Source of the DNA: Acidiluteibacter ferrifornacis
GTDB lineage: Bacteria > Bacteroidota > Bacteroidia > Flavobacteriales_E > Vicingaceae
Assembly (NCBI RefSeq): GCF_009909615.1
Contig: NZ_WWNE01000005.1
Span: 248,334 to 312,333, forward strand
Direction: 5' to 3'
Length of the DNA stretch: 64,000 nucleotides
The notes beneath the pieces were generated by a model that had not been told where the DNA came from, made no database searches, and saw only the letters and a program-made list of their open reading frames with translations. Below, in pieces: positions 55,168-63,103 of this stretch (the first letter of the stretch is position 1; each line of letters starts with the position of its first letter). A program made the position numbers and the translations under genes.

Positions 55168-56496
55168 ATGAAGAAAGTTTTCATTGCAGCAATGGCCTTA
55201 GGACTGTCATATGGCGGTTTTGCAAAAGGTAAAGAAAGCAAAATTGAGTTTGTAGAATATGACTTGCCAAATGGTTTGCATGTTATTCTACAAGAAGATC
55301 ATTCAACACCAATCGTAGCGGTAACCGTTTTGTATCATGTGGGATCTAAAAATGAGGATCCACAACGTACTGGTTTTGCACACTTTTTTGAGCATTTGCT
55401 CTTCGAAGGTTCAGAGAACATTGAGAGAGGTGAATATTTTAAGTTAGTTCAAAATAATGGGGGCTCGTTGAATGCCAATACCTCATTCGATCGTACTTTT
55501 TACTACGAGATTTTACCATCTAATCAATTAGAGTTGGGACTATGGTTGGAATCTGAAAGAATGCTACACGCCAAAATTGATCAAGAAGGAGTAGAAACTC
55601 AAAGAGGGGTTGTAAAAGAAGAGTTGAAGCAGCGAAATGAGAATACTCCTTACGGTAGTATTTTGAATGAAGTTTATGCACATGCTTTCGTTGAGCATCC
55701 TTATAGATGGACGCCAGGTGGATCGCCAGAATATATCAATCAAGCGAAAATGGAAGAATTTTTAGACTTCTACGCCACTTTTTATGTGCCTAATAATGCC
55801 ACCCTTTCTATAGCAGGTGACATTAATGTGGAAGAAACGAAGAAGTTAATCGATAAGTATTTTTCTACCATCCCAAAAGGAACAAAAGAAATTCCAAGAC
55901 CTACGATCGTTGAGCCAATTAAAACGGCAGAGGTTAGAGATACCGTTTATGATAATATACAATTGCCTGCAGTAGTGCAAGGATACCATATTCCTGCACA
56001 AGGAACTCCAGATTATTACGCAGCAAGTATGTTGTCTACTTTATTGTCTCAAGGAGAGAGTAGTAGATTGCAGAAAAATGTAAAGGATGAGAAAGAAGAA
56101 GCAGTTTTTGTTGGTTCATTTATGATTCCTTCTGAAGATCCAGGTTTGGCTTTGATGTTCGGTATTGCCAACATGGGCGTAGCTCCTGAGCAATTGGAAA
56201 AATCGATTAATGCGGAAGTAGAGAAAGTAAGAAAAGAATTGATTACCGAAGAAGAGTTGACCAAATTGAAAAATCAAACGGCCTCTGACTTTGTATCTGC
56301 AAACGGTAGAGTAGCTGGATTAGCAGAAAACTTGGCCAATTACCATGTTTACTTTGGTGATGCTAACCTGGTAAATACTGAAATTGACCGTTATATGAAA
56401 GTTACGCGGGAAGATATTCAACGAGTGGCTAATAAGTATTTCACTCCTGAAAATAGAGTGGTATTGTACTATTTGCCTAAAGCACAACAAAAATAA
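55168..56496 (+). CDS. M16 zinc metallopeptidase, catalytic subunit-like
   Basis: 442 residues. Signal peptide ending GFAK, then the inverted zinc motif HxxEH in GFAHFFEHLLFEGSEN and the third ligand Glu in VVKEELKQRNEN, about 75 residues later. Two M16 halves are present. Periplasmic or surface insulinase-like endopeptidase. The next gene, 37 nt downstream, lacks the motif and is the expected non-catalytic partner. Confidence 0.93.
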   Translation: MKKVFIAAMALGLSYGGFAKGKESKIEFVEYDLPNGLHVILQEDHSTPIVAVTVLYHVGSKNEDPQRTGFAHFFEHLLFEGSENIERGEYFKLVQNNGGSLNANTSFDRTFYYEILPSNQLELGLWLESERMLHAKIDQEGVETQRGVVKEELKQRNENTPYGSILNEVYAHAFVEHPYRWTPGGSPEYINQAKMEEFLDFYATFYVPNNATLSIAGDINVEETKKLIDKYFSTIPKGTKEIPRPTIVEPIKTAEVRDTVYDNIQLPAVVQGYHIPAQGTPDYYAASMLSTLLSQGESSRLQKNVKDEKEEAVFVGSFMIPSEDPGLALMFGIANMGVAPEQLEKSINAEVEKVRKELITEEELTKLKNQTASDFVSANGRVAGLAENLANYHVYFGDANLVNTEIDRYMKVTREDIQRVANKYFTPENRVVLYYLPKAQQK

Positions 56497-56533
56497 AATT
56501 CGATAGTAATCAAAGAATTATAAAAAGATACAC

Positions 56534-58609
56534 ATGAAAAAATTTAGCATATTAACGCTGATCGCTTTGATGACTGTGCCTGTTTTTGCACAAGAGTTGG
56601 ATAGAAGTAAGCGTCCACAAGCTGGTCCTGCACCAGAAATTAAGATTGGAGAAACCCAATCGTTTACCTTAGACAACGGACTGAAAGTGTTTGTGGTGGA
56701 AAACCATAAATTACCAAGGGTTACTATTTCACTGAATTTCGATATTCAACCTTTTACAGAAGGCGATAAGAAAGGCTATACCGACATAGCTGGTGACTTA
56801 TTGTCTACTGGAACGAAGAGTATGACCAAAGAAGAATTTAATAAAGCAGTTGACTTTATTGGCGCCAACTTCAATACTTCTTCAAGCGCGTTATACGCCT
56901 CAGGATTGAGCAAGTATGAGCCAAAATTGATTGAAATGGTTGCCGATGTAGCTATGAATGCCAACTTTACGCAAGAAGAATTGGACAAATTGAAGAAGCA
57001 ATACATCTCAGGATTGGCTTCAGAAAAAGATGATCCGGATGCAATTGCAAGAAATGTAAGAAAAGTATTGATGTACGGTAGCGACCACCCTTATGGTGAG
57101 TTAAACACCGAATCGACCATTGAAAACATTGAATTGGCTGACGCTCAAAATTATTACAACACTTATTTTAAACCAAACATTGCTTACATGGCAATTGTTG
57201 GAGATGTCAACTTCAAGAAAACGAAGAAATTGATTACTGCAGCTTTTAAATCGTGGGAAAAAGGAGTGATACCTACTTTTACGTATCCTACGCCAACTGC
57301 TCCTGAAGCAACAGAAATCGTATTTGTAAACAAGCCTGGAGCTGTTCAATCGGTGATTAGTGTCAACTACCCTGTAGATTTAAAACCAGCCGATGCCGAT
57401 AAAATTCCTGCTTCTGTGATGAATACATTATTCGGTGGTGGATTTACTTCACGATTGAATTTGAACTTGAGAGAAGCCAATTCTTATACGTATGGCGCTA
57501 GAAGTGCATTGAGCGATGACGAGTACATCGGTTATTTTGATGCGACTGCAAAAGTGAGAAACGATGTAACGGATAGTGCATTGGTAGAAACGATGAAGGA
57601 AATGATGAAGATGCAAGAAGGCGTTACTGCTGAAGAGTTGCAAGGCATCAAAAACTACATCACTGGTAACTTTGCGATTGGATTGGAAAATCCACAAACC
57701 GTTGCTCGATTTGCAATCAACAAAGAATTGTACGACTTACCTGCTGATTACTACAGTAAATACTTGATGAACGTAGCGAAAGTATCTCAAGACGATATTA
57801 AAGCGATGGCAGCGAAGTATATCCGACCAATGAATGCATACATTTTGGTAGTGGGTAACAAAGATGAAGTAGCGGACAAAGTGAAAAAGTTGAGCCCAAC
57901 AGGTCAAATTAGATTTGTGGATACCTACGGAAATGAAGTAGTAGAAACATTGAAGCCTGCGCCTGCTGGAATGACTGCTCAGAAGGTTGTAGATAGCTAC
58001 ATTCGTGCGATTGGTGGCAAAGAAAACTTGTTGAAAGTGAAGACCATTAAATCGGTGATGAGTGCTGAAATGATGGGAAGAGCAATCCATGTAAATGTAA
58101 CGTCTGAAGCGCCAAACAAATTCTTGATGGAAATGAAGATGGGCGAAATGGTGGTTCAGAAGCAAGTATACGATGGTGTAAAAGGAAAAGAATCAGGTAT
58201 GCAAGGTGAAAGAGAAGTGACCGGAGACGATTTGGCAAGCCTAGCATTAGAAGCACAGTTGTTTCCTGAGTTGAACTACAATAAGGAAAACTATACTTTA
58301 GAATTAAAAGGAATCGACAATGTAAATGGAAAAGAAGTTTATGTAGTAGACATCACGAATCCATTGGGCGATAAGATGACTAATTTTTATAGCTTAGAAA
58401 GTGGATTGCTATTGCAAACAGAAACTACTGAAGAAACTCCTCAAGGGGCTTTTGTAGCTACTAAAGCTTTCTCTGACTACAAAGAGGTGAAAGGAGTGAA
58501 GTATCCTTATTTAATCAAGCAATCGTTCGGACCACAAGCATTTGATATGAAAATGGAATCGATGGAAGTGAATGCGAAATTGCCAAAAGGTACTTTTAGT
58601 GTGGAATAA
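56534..58609 (+). CDS. M16-family non-catalytic subunit with LolA-like C-terminal domain
   Basis: 691 residues. Signal peptide ending VPVFAQ. The M16 fold is clear (TLDNGLKVFVVENHKLPRV, FGGGFTSRLNLNLREANSYTYG), but the HxxEH site is replaced by DIAGDLLSTG, so it is inactive as a protease. After about residue 470 comes an added domain (RAIGGKENLLKVKTI ... YKEVKGVKYPYLIKQSFGP) resembling LolA-like outer-membrane lipoprotein-sorting proteins. It probably pairs with the preceding catalytic protein. Confidence 0.88.
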   Translation: MKKFSILTLIALMTVPVFAQELDRSKRPQAGPAPEIKIGETQSFTLDNGLKVFVVENHKLPRVTISLNFDIQPFTEGDKKGYTDIAGDLLSTGTKSMTKEEFNKAVDFIGANFNTSSSALYASGLSKYEPKLIEMVADVAMNANFTQEELDKLKKQYISGLASEKDDPDAIARNVRKVLMYGSDHPYGELNTESTIENIELADAQNYYNTYFKPNIAYMAIVGDVNFKKTKKLITAAFKSWEKGVIPTFTYPTPTAPEATEIVFVNKPGAVQSVISVNYPVDLKPADADKIPASVMNTLFGGGFTSRLNLNLREANSYTYGARSALSDDEYIGYFDATAKVRNDVTDSALVETMKEMMKMQEGVTAEELQGIKNYITGNFAIGLENPQTVARFAINKELYDLPADYYSKYLMNVAKVSQDDIKAMAAKYIRPMNAYILVVGNKDEVADKVKKLSPTGQIRFVDTYGNEVVETLKPAPAGMTAQKVVDSYIRAIGGKENLLKVKTIKSVMSAEMMGRAIHVNVTSEAPNKFLMEMKMGEMVVQKQVYDGVKGKESGMQGEREVTGDDLASLALEAQLFPELNYNKENYTLELKGIDNVNGKEVYVVDITNPLGDKMTNFYSLESGLLLQTETTEETPQGAFVATKAFSDYKEVKGVKYPYLIKQSFGPQAFDMKMESMEVNAKLPKGTFSVE

Positions 58610-58631
58610 GATTCCAACTAGAATAAAATGG

Positions 58632-58662
58632 AAAGGCGACTCGGTGGAGTCGCCTTTTTTTG
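58632..58662 (+). terminator. Rho-independent terminator of the M16 operon
   Basis: An 11-bp stem AAAGGCGACTC / GAGTCGCCTTT with loop GGTG and a T-run, 22 nt after the stop. Confidence 0.93.
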
Positions 58663-58754
58663 TTTTTTGGTGATTATACGACAACAAATTTCTATGGTTA
58701 ACACGATTGGGGCATTGAACTGTTTTAACTTTCTATTGGGCTTCTCAAATTAAT

Positions 58755-58910
58755 TTAGTCATCAGTTTTTCGAAAATTATGTCTTTTCAACTCAGTCAAG
58801 ATTTCCTTTTGATATTTTATGACTTCATCTATTCTTAGCATCCAAGCTCCAAATAGTCTGGTTATGAAAATTATTGCTACAATGATTATAAGTCCTATGA
58901 TTACTTCCAT
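58755..58910 (-). CDS. Small single-helix membrane protein (51 residues)
   Basis: A short frame from ATG 58910 to TAA at 58755. It encodes MEVIIGLIIIVAIIFITRLFG (one membrane helix) followed by a charged amphipathic segment (DEVIKYQKEILTELKRH). Its start is 11 nt from the left direct repeat. No family recognised. It could be a small toxin-like or regulatory membrane peptide, but only the hydrophobic profile supports coding. Confidence 0.45.
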   Translation of the reverse strand: MEVIIGLIIIVAIIFITRLFGAWMLRIDEVIKYQKEILTELKRHNFRKTDD

Positions 58911-58920
58911 AATTTTATAA

Positions 58921-59063
58921 TTTTAAATTAATTCTTCAATCTATTATTCAATCCAAAAAAAAGAAGATTCACCATATCCTTTTAATTGAATGAATTACAG
59001 AAACCCGAAGATAGTATAAAAAACAATACAAAAAGAGTGGGAGCGTATGAAAATTAGTGGGTT
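58921..59063 (+). repeat. Left copy of the 140-bp direct repeat
   Basis: Begins TTTTAAATTA and includes CTATTATTCAATCC, AAACCCGAAGATAG and GAGTGGGAGCGTATGAAAATTA. It matches 62921-63062 with about a dozen differences and a few 1-2 nt gaps. Both copies lie in the same orientation and start 4000 nt apart. It brackets the accessory island. Confidence 0.9.
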
Positions 59064-59105
59064 ATGTGGATGGATTGGAGAATTGTCTTAAATGAGGTTA
59101 TTCTT

Positions 59106-59426
59106 TTATTTTTCATCTGCTTTGCCCAAAGCTTGCAATTTTTGTTCTAGCTCTTTCTTTTTAATCTTTTTTTCTAGAATCGTATTCTCTTTTTCTAACT
59201 GAGAGTTTTCATCTATTTCTAAAGTTGATTTTTTTAATAAAGTCCAAATAGAAAAAATTAAAGCAGGGATTAATGTCAAAATCAAAAGCAATAATTCTTG
59301 TTCTTTAAATTTCCAATAAATGATACCATTCGCAGTATTAAAAGGGTAGAGCCTTAAAATTAGAATTATGTGAATTCCACTTTGAATTAATGTCAAAAAA
59401 GCGAATATCTTATAGGTTATTTTCAT
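59106..59426 (-). CDS. Small membrane coiled-coil protein
   Basis: 106 residues from ATG 59426 (MKITYKIFAFLTL). The longest frame starts with a TTG at 59585 and would read through a palindrome, so I reject that extension. Two hydrophobic segments (IFAFLTLIQSGIHIILIL, LLLLILTLIPALIFSIWTLL) are followed by a coiled coil rich in Glu/Lys (EKENTILEKKIKKKELEQKL). No family recognised. It resembles in layout the other small membrane protein at 59.7-60.2 kb. Confidence 0.6.
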   Translation of the reverse strand: MKITYKIFAFLTLIQSGIHIILILRLYPFNTANGIIYWKFKEQELLLLILTLIPALIFSIWTLLKKSTLEIDENSQLEKENTILEKKIKKKELEQKLQALGKADEK

Positions 59427-59488
59427 TTTTTTATAATGTTGATCAACAACTTTATTATTTTCATTTATATTTAGCGATCGGAATTCTT

Positions 59489-59681
59489 TACAACGCCCAT
59501 GTAAGATTTGTTGGGAGCTAAGTAAAAGTAATATTTTCAGTTTACCAAGTAGCAAAAACTGCTTTGCAGTTTTGTAATTTATCAATCATTACGAAATCTG
59601 CAAACTGATTTTGTGGAGTTTCAAAAGAAAACGAAACCTTCGTAACCTACTGATTCCTAATTGATTTTACACCATGTTATG
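59489..59681 (-). repeat. Imperfect palindrome 2 (attC-like?)
   Basis: Outer arms TACAACGCCCATGTAAGATT (59489-59508) and GATTTTACACCATGTTATG (59663-59681) pair imperfectly. Inner arms ATTACGAA and TTCGTAA (about 59588-59595 and 59639-59645) also pair. On the minus strand the palindrome begins just past the stop of the previous gene (59693) with GCATAAC. About 190 bp, longer than normal attC sites. Confidence 0.5.
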
Positions 59682-59692
59682 CAATGCCTTTT

Positions 59693-60196
59693 TTACTCTT
59701 CTCTTAGTTTTTTTACTTCTAATTCGAGTTTCTCACATTCGAGTTCTGAAATCTTGTCATCATTCTTTTTAGACTTTTTCCATTTGAAAAAACCAAAACA
59801 GGCAAGTATGAAACCAATTGGGAAAAATATCCAAAATATGGTTCTATAAAATTTTATATAAGATTTTCTGATTTCTATTTCATCAGACATTCTTTCAGAT
59901 TCTAATTGCTTAATATTATTTTCATTATTAATTGATATTATTTCTTTCAGAATTAAATTGGCTGCTTCTGACTTACCTTCTTTTAAAATCCGTTTTTCAA
60001 GCTCTTGTACACTCTTGTAGTTTTGATTGAAGACAAACTCCAACTTTTTCGCTTCACTCTCTAATTCAGTTGTCTTTAATTCTAAATCTTGAGTTTCCTT
60101 CAGTGGGTAATACACAGTTAAGACCATGAGAAGCAATCCCATAGTTACAAGATATTTATAAAGATTTTCTGAGCCTGCTAAGAAGCTATTTTCCAT
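59693..60196 (-). CDS. Two-helix membrane coiled-coil protein
   Basis: 167 residues. One membrane helix near the N-terminus (NLYKYLVTMGLLLMVLTVYY), a long charged coiled coil (about 35-110), a second membrane helix (FYRTIFWIFFPIGFILACFGFF), and a second coiled coil in the cytoplasmic tail (DKISELECEKLELEVKKL). The start overlaps the preceding PUA-like gene by 11 nt, so they form a translationally coupled pair. Not recognised. The layout could suit a membrane-acting effector, which is inference. Confidence 0.7.
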   Translation of the reverse strand: MENSFLAGSENLYKYLVTMGLLLMVLTVYYPLKETQDLELKTTELESEAKKLEFVFNQNYKSVQELEKRILKEGKSEAANLILKEIISINNENNIKQLESERMSDEIEIRKSYIKFYRTIFWIFFPIGFILACFGFFKWKKSKKNDDKISELECEKLELEVKKLREE

Positions 60197-61112
60197 CTTT
60201 AAAAGGTTTTGTTAGTGCTGTTGTATCCATCTTTAAACTCTCAATAATTTTAGAAGTATTATCGAGGACTGTTCTATTATCATTAATAAAACTTTTAACT
60301 TCTGCGTCTTTTTCATCATCTAATCCGCCACACGAAGTTAAGAATATTAGATAAGCTAAAACTGCAAGACTCTTACCTTCTTTAATTAATTCTAATGCCC
60401 CTTTTGATTGTAAATTTATTTTTACAAAAAATTTATCATTAGATGGATCGGTAAATTTAAAGTCAGTATTAATATTCTCAACTAAGACTTCTATATTATC
60501 CATTAATTGTCTTAGTTCATCAAAGCTGATATTTTCTTCTTTCTCAATGTTTAAAACATAATGCGTATTGTCTCCTTTTTTATAAAGGTTTCCAATCACT
60601 CTATCAATATGAGGTGCATAATGATTTATACTACTAATAGCATGACGGTTAGATTTAACCTGATAAAAAATAGGGTTCAAATCGTCCATATATTTTACTG
60701 ATTCCCAAACAACTTTTCTTCGTTTTTTGAATGTAGAAACCGAGTTCTCCTCATAAGCTTTATCATCTGCAACCCTTCCAAAAGCAATTCTGTCTGAATT
60801 TCTACTTGGTATGACAATTACATCATCTTTTTTTAGGTTAATAAAAGTTTGAACTTTGTTATAAGCTCCTGAGACTTTAATTTTTCCTGAAAAATCACTC
60901 AAATCAACTTTTTCAGATATTGCAATTCGTTTCTTAATTACTTCTTCACTAAGATTTTTGAATTCATAAAGAGTAAAATAGTCCCACGAAATTGCTATAT
61001 ATCCTCCATCTATAAAATTTTCAAAGTGTTTGCCGTAGTCAGTTCTTACAAACCAATAATCGGAATCAGTAGCAACTTTATTGACTTTATCTGTTATTTC
61101 TTGGACTTTCAT
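60186..61112 (-). CDS. PUA-like-domain protein with internal membrane/lipobox segment
   Basis: 308 residues. The N-terminal 110 residues (YWFVRTDYGKHFENFIDGGY, IAISWD and KKDDVIVIPSRNSDRIAFGRV) look like the EVE/PUA-like domain found at the N-terminus of some restriction and modified-DNA-binding proteins (pattern WFVR.G..g..i..f...g.vaiGW ... gD.vv ... iGri). A middle mixed domain follows. Near residue 245 is EGKSLAVLAYLIFLTSCGG, a hydrophobic helix ending in an LTSC lipobox-like motif although it is internal. After it is an acidic C-terminal segment. It overlaps the membrane coiled-coil gene by 11 nt. Function unknown, a nucleic-acid or nucleotide sensor role is inference. Confidence 0.65.
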   Translation of the reverse strand: MKVQEITDKVNKVATDSDYWFVRTDYGKHFENFIDGGYIAISWDYFTLYEFKNLSEEVIKKRIAISEKVDLSDFSGKIKVSGAYNKVQTFINLKKDDVIVIPSRNSDRIAFGRVADDKAYEENSVSTFKKRRKVVWESVKYMDDLNPIFYQVKSNRHAISSINHYAPHIDRVIGNLYKKGDNTHYVLNIEKEENISFDELRQLMDNIEVLVENINTDFKFTDPSNDKFFVKINLQSKGALELIKEGKSLAVLAYLIFLTSCGGLDDEKDAEVKSFINDNRTVLDNTSKIIESLKMDTTALTKPFKDGK

Positions 61113-61148
61113 CTATTATTTTTTATTTAAATTAGTAGTTGTGGTTTT

Positions 61149-61280
61149 GCATAACGGCTCGGCTAAGAAACGTAGGGCTTTCGAGGCGATTCACTGTCCA
61201 CCGAAACCGAAGTTTGCAAAGTGAACGAACCTATCTGAAAGCCTTATCTGCCCTATGTTTTCTTAGCCATTGTTATGGGC
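61149..61280 (-). repeat. Imperfect palindrome 1 (attC-like?)
   Basis: Outer arms CATAAC (61150-61155) and GTTATG (61272-61277), then GGCTAAGAAA (61161-61170) and TTTCTTAGCC (61258-61267), CGTAGGGC (61171-61178) and GCCCTATG (61250-61257), and GGCTTTC (61176-61182) and GAAAGCC (61237-61243). About 132 bp, starting 6 nt after the stop of the lipoprotein gene on the minus strand. Length and layout fit an integron attC recombination site, and the ends resemble but do not match the RYYYAAC...GTTRRRY core. No integron integrase is in the window. Confidence 0.6.
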
Positions 61281-61285
61281 TGTTT

Positions 61286-62149
61286 TTATTTATTTAATCT
61301 TTCTTTTGCTTCAATTTGTTCGTTGTACCAATATTTTTGAGTAACAAAATCAAGAGGCCAATCTCTCATAGCTTTCCTTTTGATTCCATCTTCCGGAATT
61401 GCTTTCATGTATTGGTATGCAGCTTTTTGTTCACTGAGCCAATATTCTTGAGTCGTGTAATCATTCGGCCAATCCTTTTCGGCTTTCTCTTTCAATTTTG
61501 CGAAAATTTGTTTTTCTTCTTCCTGAGCCTTTCTTAATGTCTCTTCTTCTTCTCTTAGCAGTTTCTCAGATATTTGGTTTTCCATTTTCATGTCTGAAAA
61601 GGCAACAATATATCGTCCTAAAGTGTCATAGTAATCAACTCGCTTATTCCCTTTAAGCCAAAAGTATTTTGAACCTTGACTTCCGTTATCGTATCTATTG
61701 TCACCATAACTTTTTTCAAGCATTGTTAAAAGTTCAGATTCAATAGTTATTTCATTTTCTGTCGTTTTTTTTGAGTTCTCTGGATAAATATGATTTACCA
61801 CCCTGAATAACTCTTTATTCTCAAATGAGTATATCGAATTCGTGTATAAATTATAATTTGAAGCTCCCATTAAACTTACTATAGAACTATCATCATTCAG
61901 ACTAATTTGATTGTCATCTAAAAGTTTGGATATATTTTTATTAAAGTCTTCTTTTGTCATCCCGAAGTAAAATCCAAGATTCAACGAGTCGCTCTTAACT
62001 CCTGATTTTAAACTTTCGCTTTCAAGTTGCTTTGCTGTTTTTGAACTATTCAGTTTAGTTTCTACTTGGCTATCTTCTTCCTGATTTTTGTTAGAGTTAG
62101 AACAGCCTATTAGCATTAATATTGAAATTGATAGTAATATTTTTCTCAT
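61286..62149 (-). CDS. Lipoprotein with duplicated WPxDxxTQxYWxxEQ motif
   Basis: 287 residues. Lipoprotein signal (ISILMLIGCSNS). A mostly charged mixed alpha/beta body follows, then two C-terminal copies of a motif: DWPNDYTTQEYWLSEQKAAY and DWPLDFVTQKYWYNEQIEA. I believe this motif occurs at the ends of other unrelated bacterial proteins, but I cannot name the family. The stop is 6 nt before palindrome 1 (minus strand). It follows the DUF2971-like gene by 6 nt. Confidence 0.65.
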   Translation of the reverse strand: MRKILLSISILMLIGCSNSNKNQEEDSQVETKLNSSKTAKQLESESLKSGVKSDSLNLGFYFGMTKEDFNKNISKLLDDNQISLNDDSSIVSLMGASNYNLYTNSIYSFENKELFRVVNHIYPENSKKTTENEITIESELLTMLEKSYGDNRYDNGSQGSKYFWLKGNKRVDYYDTLGRYIVAFSDMKMENQISEKLLREEEETLRKAQEEEKQIFAKLKEKAEKDWPNDYTTQEYWLSEQKAAYQYMKAIPEDGIKRKAMRDWPLDFVTQKYWYNEQIEAKERLNK

Positions 62150-62155
62150 GTCGTT

Positions 62156-62839
62156 TCAATTGTTTGTGGTTGTTATTGATTTTCGTTTTCCCTTAAACTC
62201 AGTCTGAAGCATTTCGTGAGTTCGTGAAAGAAAGCATATGTTTTTTATTGAACCGATTTCAATAAAAATTTCTTCTTGCTTACGCTCGGTCTTAATTAAA
62301 ATTCTATGTTCAAATTGATGTTGTAAATCTTGTGTCTTTGTAAATAAAGTTGCATCAACAGTACCTTCTTGCTTAAAATTTAAATACGATGTTAATTTAC
62401 CTTCAAATGGATAATTCAGCTCTGTTAGACTGCTTTTCACTCGGCCTAAGAATATATTAGGTTCTTTTATTACCAACGCATATTCTCCAAATTCCATCAT
62501 TCGATCATCTATTTTGTGGATGTCTGTCTTGTTGAAACAATCAGAAGTTAAAGCGTATGAAGAAAAGCAAAAGAATGGGTCGTCCGTGAAATTAATAATT
62601 GTTCCTTTTGTGTTAGGAACGGGTGTGAATGAGCCTTTACCCAAAACTGGATGGTTATATTCTATTTTAGAAAATTGTCCATTTACAATGTTAAATGCTC
62701 CTTCGAACTTATCACCACGTTCTTTTTGTATTGATTGAGCAAAGGAATCTAATGCACCAAATCTCATTTGTCCTTTGTGCATCAGACTTTCTAAATGTTC
62801 CTTTTCTCCAAACTTTATTAAAGCAAATATCTTAGTCAT
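62156..62839 (-). CDS. Cytoplasmic accessory protein, possibly DUF2971-like
   Basis: 227 residues, no signal peptide or membrane helix. The N-terminus (IFALIKFGEKEHLESLMHKG, then MRFGALDSFA and ERGDKFEGAF) is like the opening of DUF2971-related proteins, which have been found near defence and phage genes. The resemblance is loose. First gene of the island's minus-strand run. No catalytic motif is apparent. Confidence 0.6.
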   Translation of the reverse strand: MTKIFALIKFGEKEHLESLMHKGQMRFGALDSFAQSIQKERGDKFEGAFNIVNGQFSKIEYNHPVLGKGSFTPVPNTKGTIINFTDDPFFCFSSYALTSDCFNKTDIHKIDDRMMEFGEYALVIKEPNIFLGRVKSSLTELNYPFEGKLTSYLNFKQEGTVDATLFTKTQDLQHQFEHRILIKTERKQEEIFIEIGSIKNICFLSRTHEMLQTEFKGKRKSITTTNN

Positions 62840-62890
62840 TTATTTGAATATGGTTGTTTGCACGGTTTTTTAATAGCCCAAAACAAGTTG

Positions 62891-62915
62891 ATATGACGGA
62901 CAAAGTGCGTCATAT
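62891..62915. promoter_or_regulatory. Palindrome upstream of the island's first gene
   Basis: ATATGACG (62891-62898) and CGTCATAT (62908-62915), a perfect 8-bp inverted repeat with a 9-nt spacer, 52 nt upstream of the start of the DUF2971-like gene and just beside the right direct repeat. A possible operator. Confidence 0.4.
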
Positions 62916-62920
62916 TCCTA

Positions 62921-63062
62921 TTTTAAATTATTTCTTTAAATCTATTATTCAATCCAAAAAAAAGAAGATTCATCATCTCCTTTTAATTGAACGAATTACG
63001 AAACCCGAAGATAGTATAAAAAACAATACAAAAGAGTGGGAGCGTATGAAAATTAATGGGTT
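62921..63062 (+). repeat. Right copy of the 140-bp direct repeat
   Basis: Same orientation as the left copy (58921-59063), sharing the TTTTAAATTA start and the central AAACCCGAAGATAGTATAA block. Differences are scattered, so the copies are older than a very recent duplication or under weak constraint. Confidence 0.9.
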
Positions 63063-63103
63063 GGGAGAATACTGAGAAGTGTTAAAGGAAACACCCACAA
63101 GTA

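Noticed and set aside
56534-58609. Second M16 protein as an active protease
   Set aside because: The HxxEH position reads DIAGD, so zinc cannot be bound as in the active subunit.
59427-59585. N-terminal extension of the small membrane coiled-coil protein
   Set aside because: It begins with TTG and translates palindrome 2. The ATG at 59426 gives a natural membrane protein start.
62854-63075. Plus-strand 73-residue frame over the right direct repeat
   Set aside because: It runs through the palindrome and non-coding repeat and its translation is low-complexity Lys/Ile. The left repeat copy has lost the same frame.
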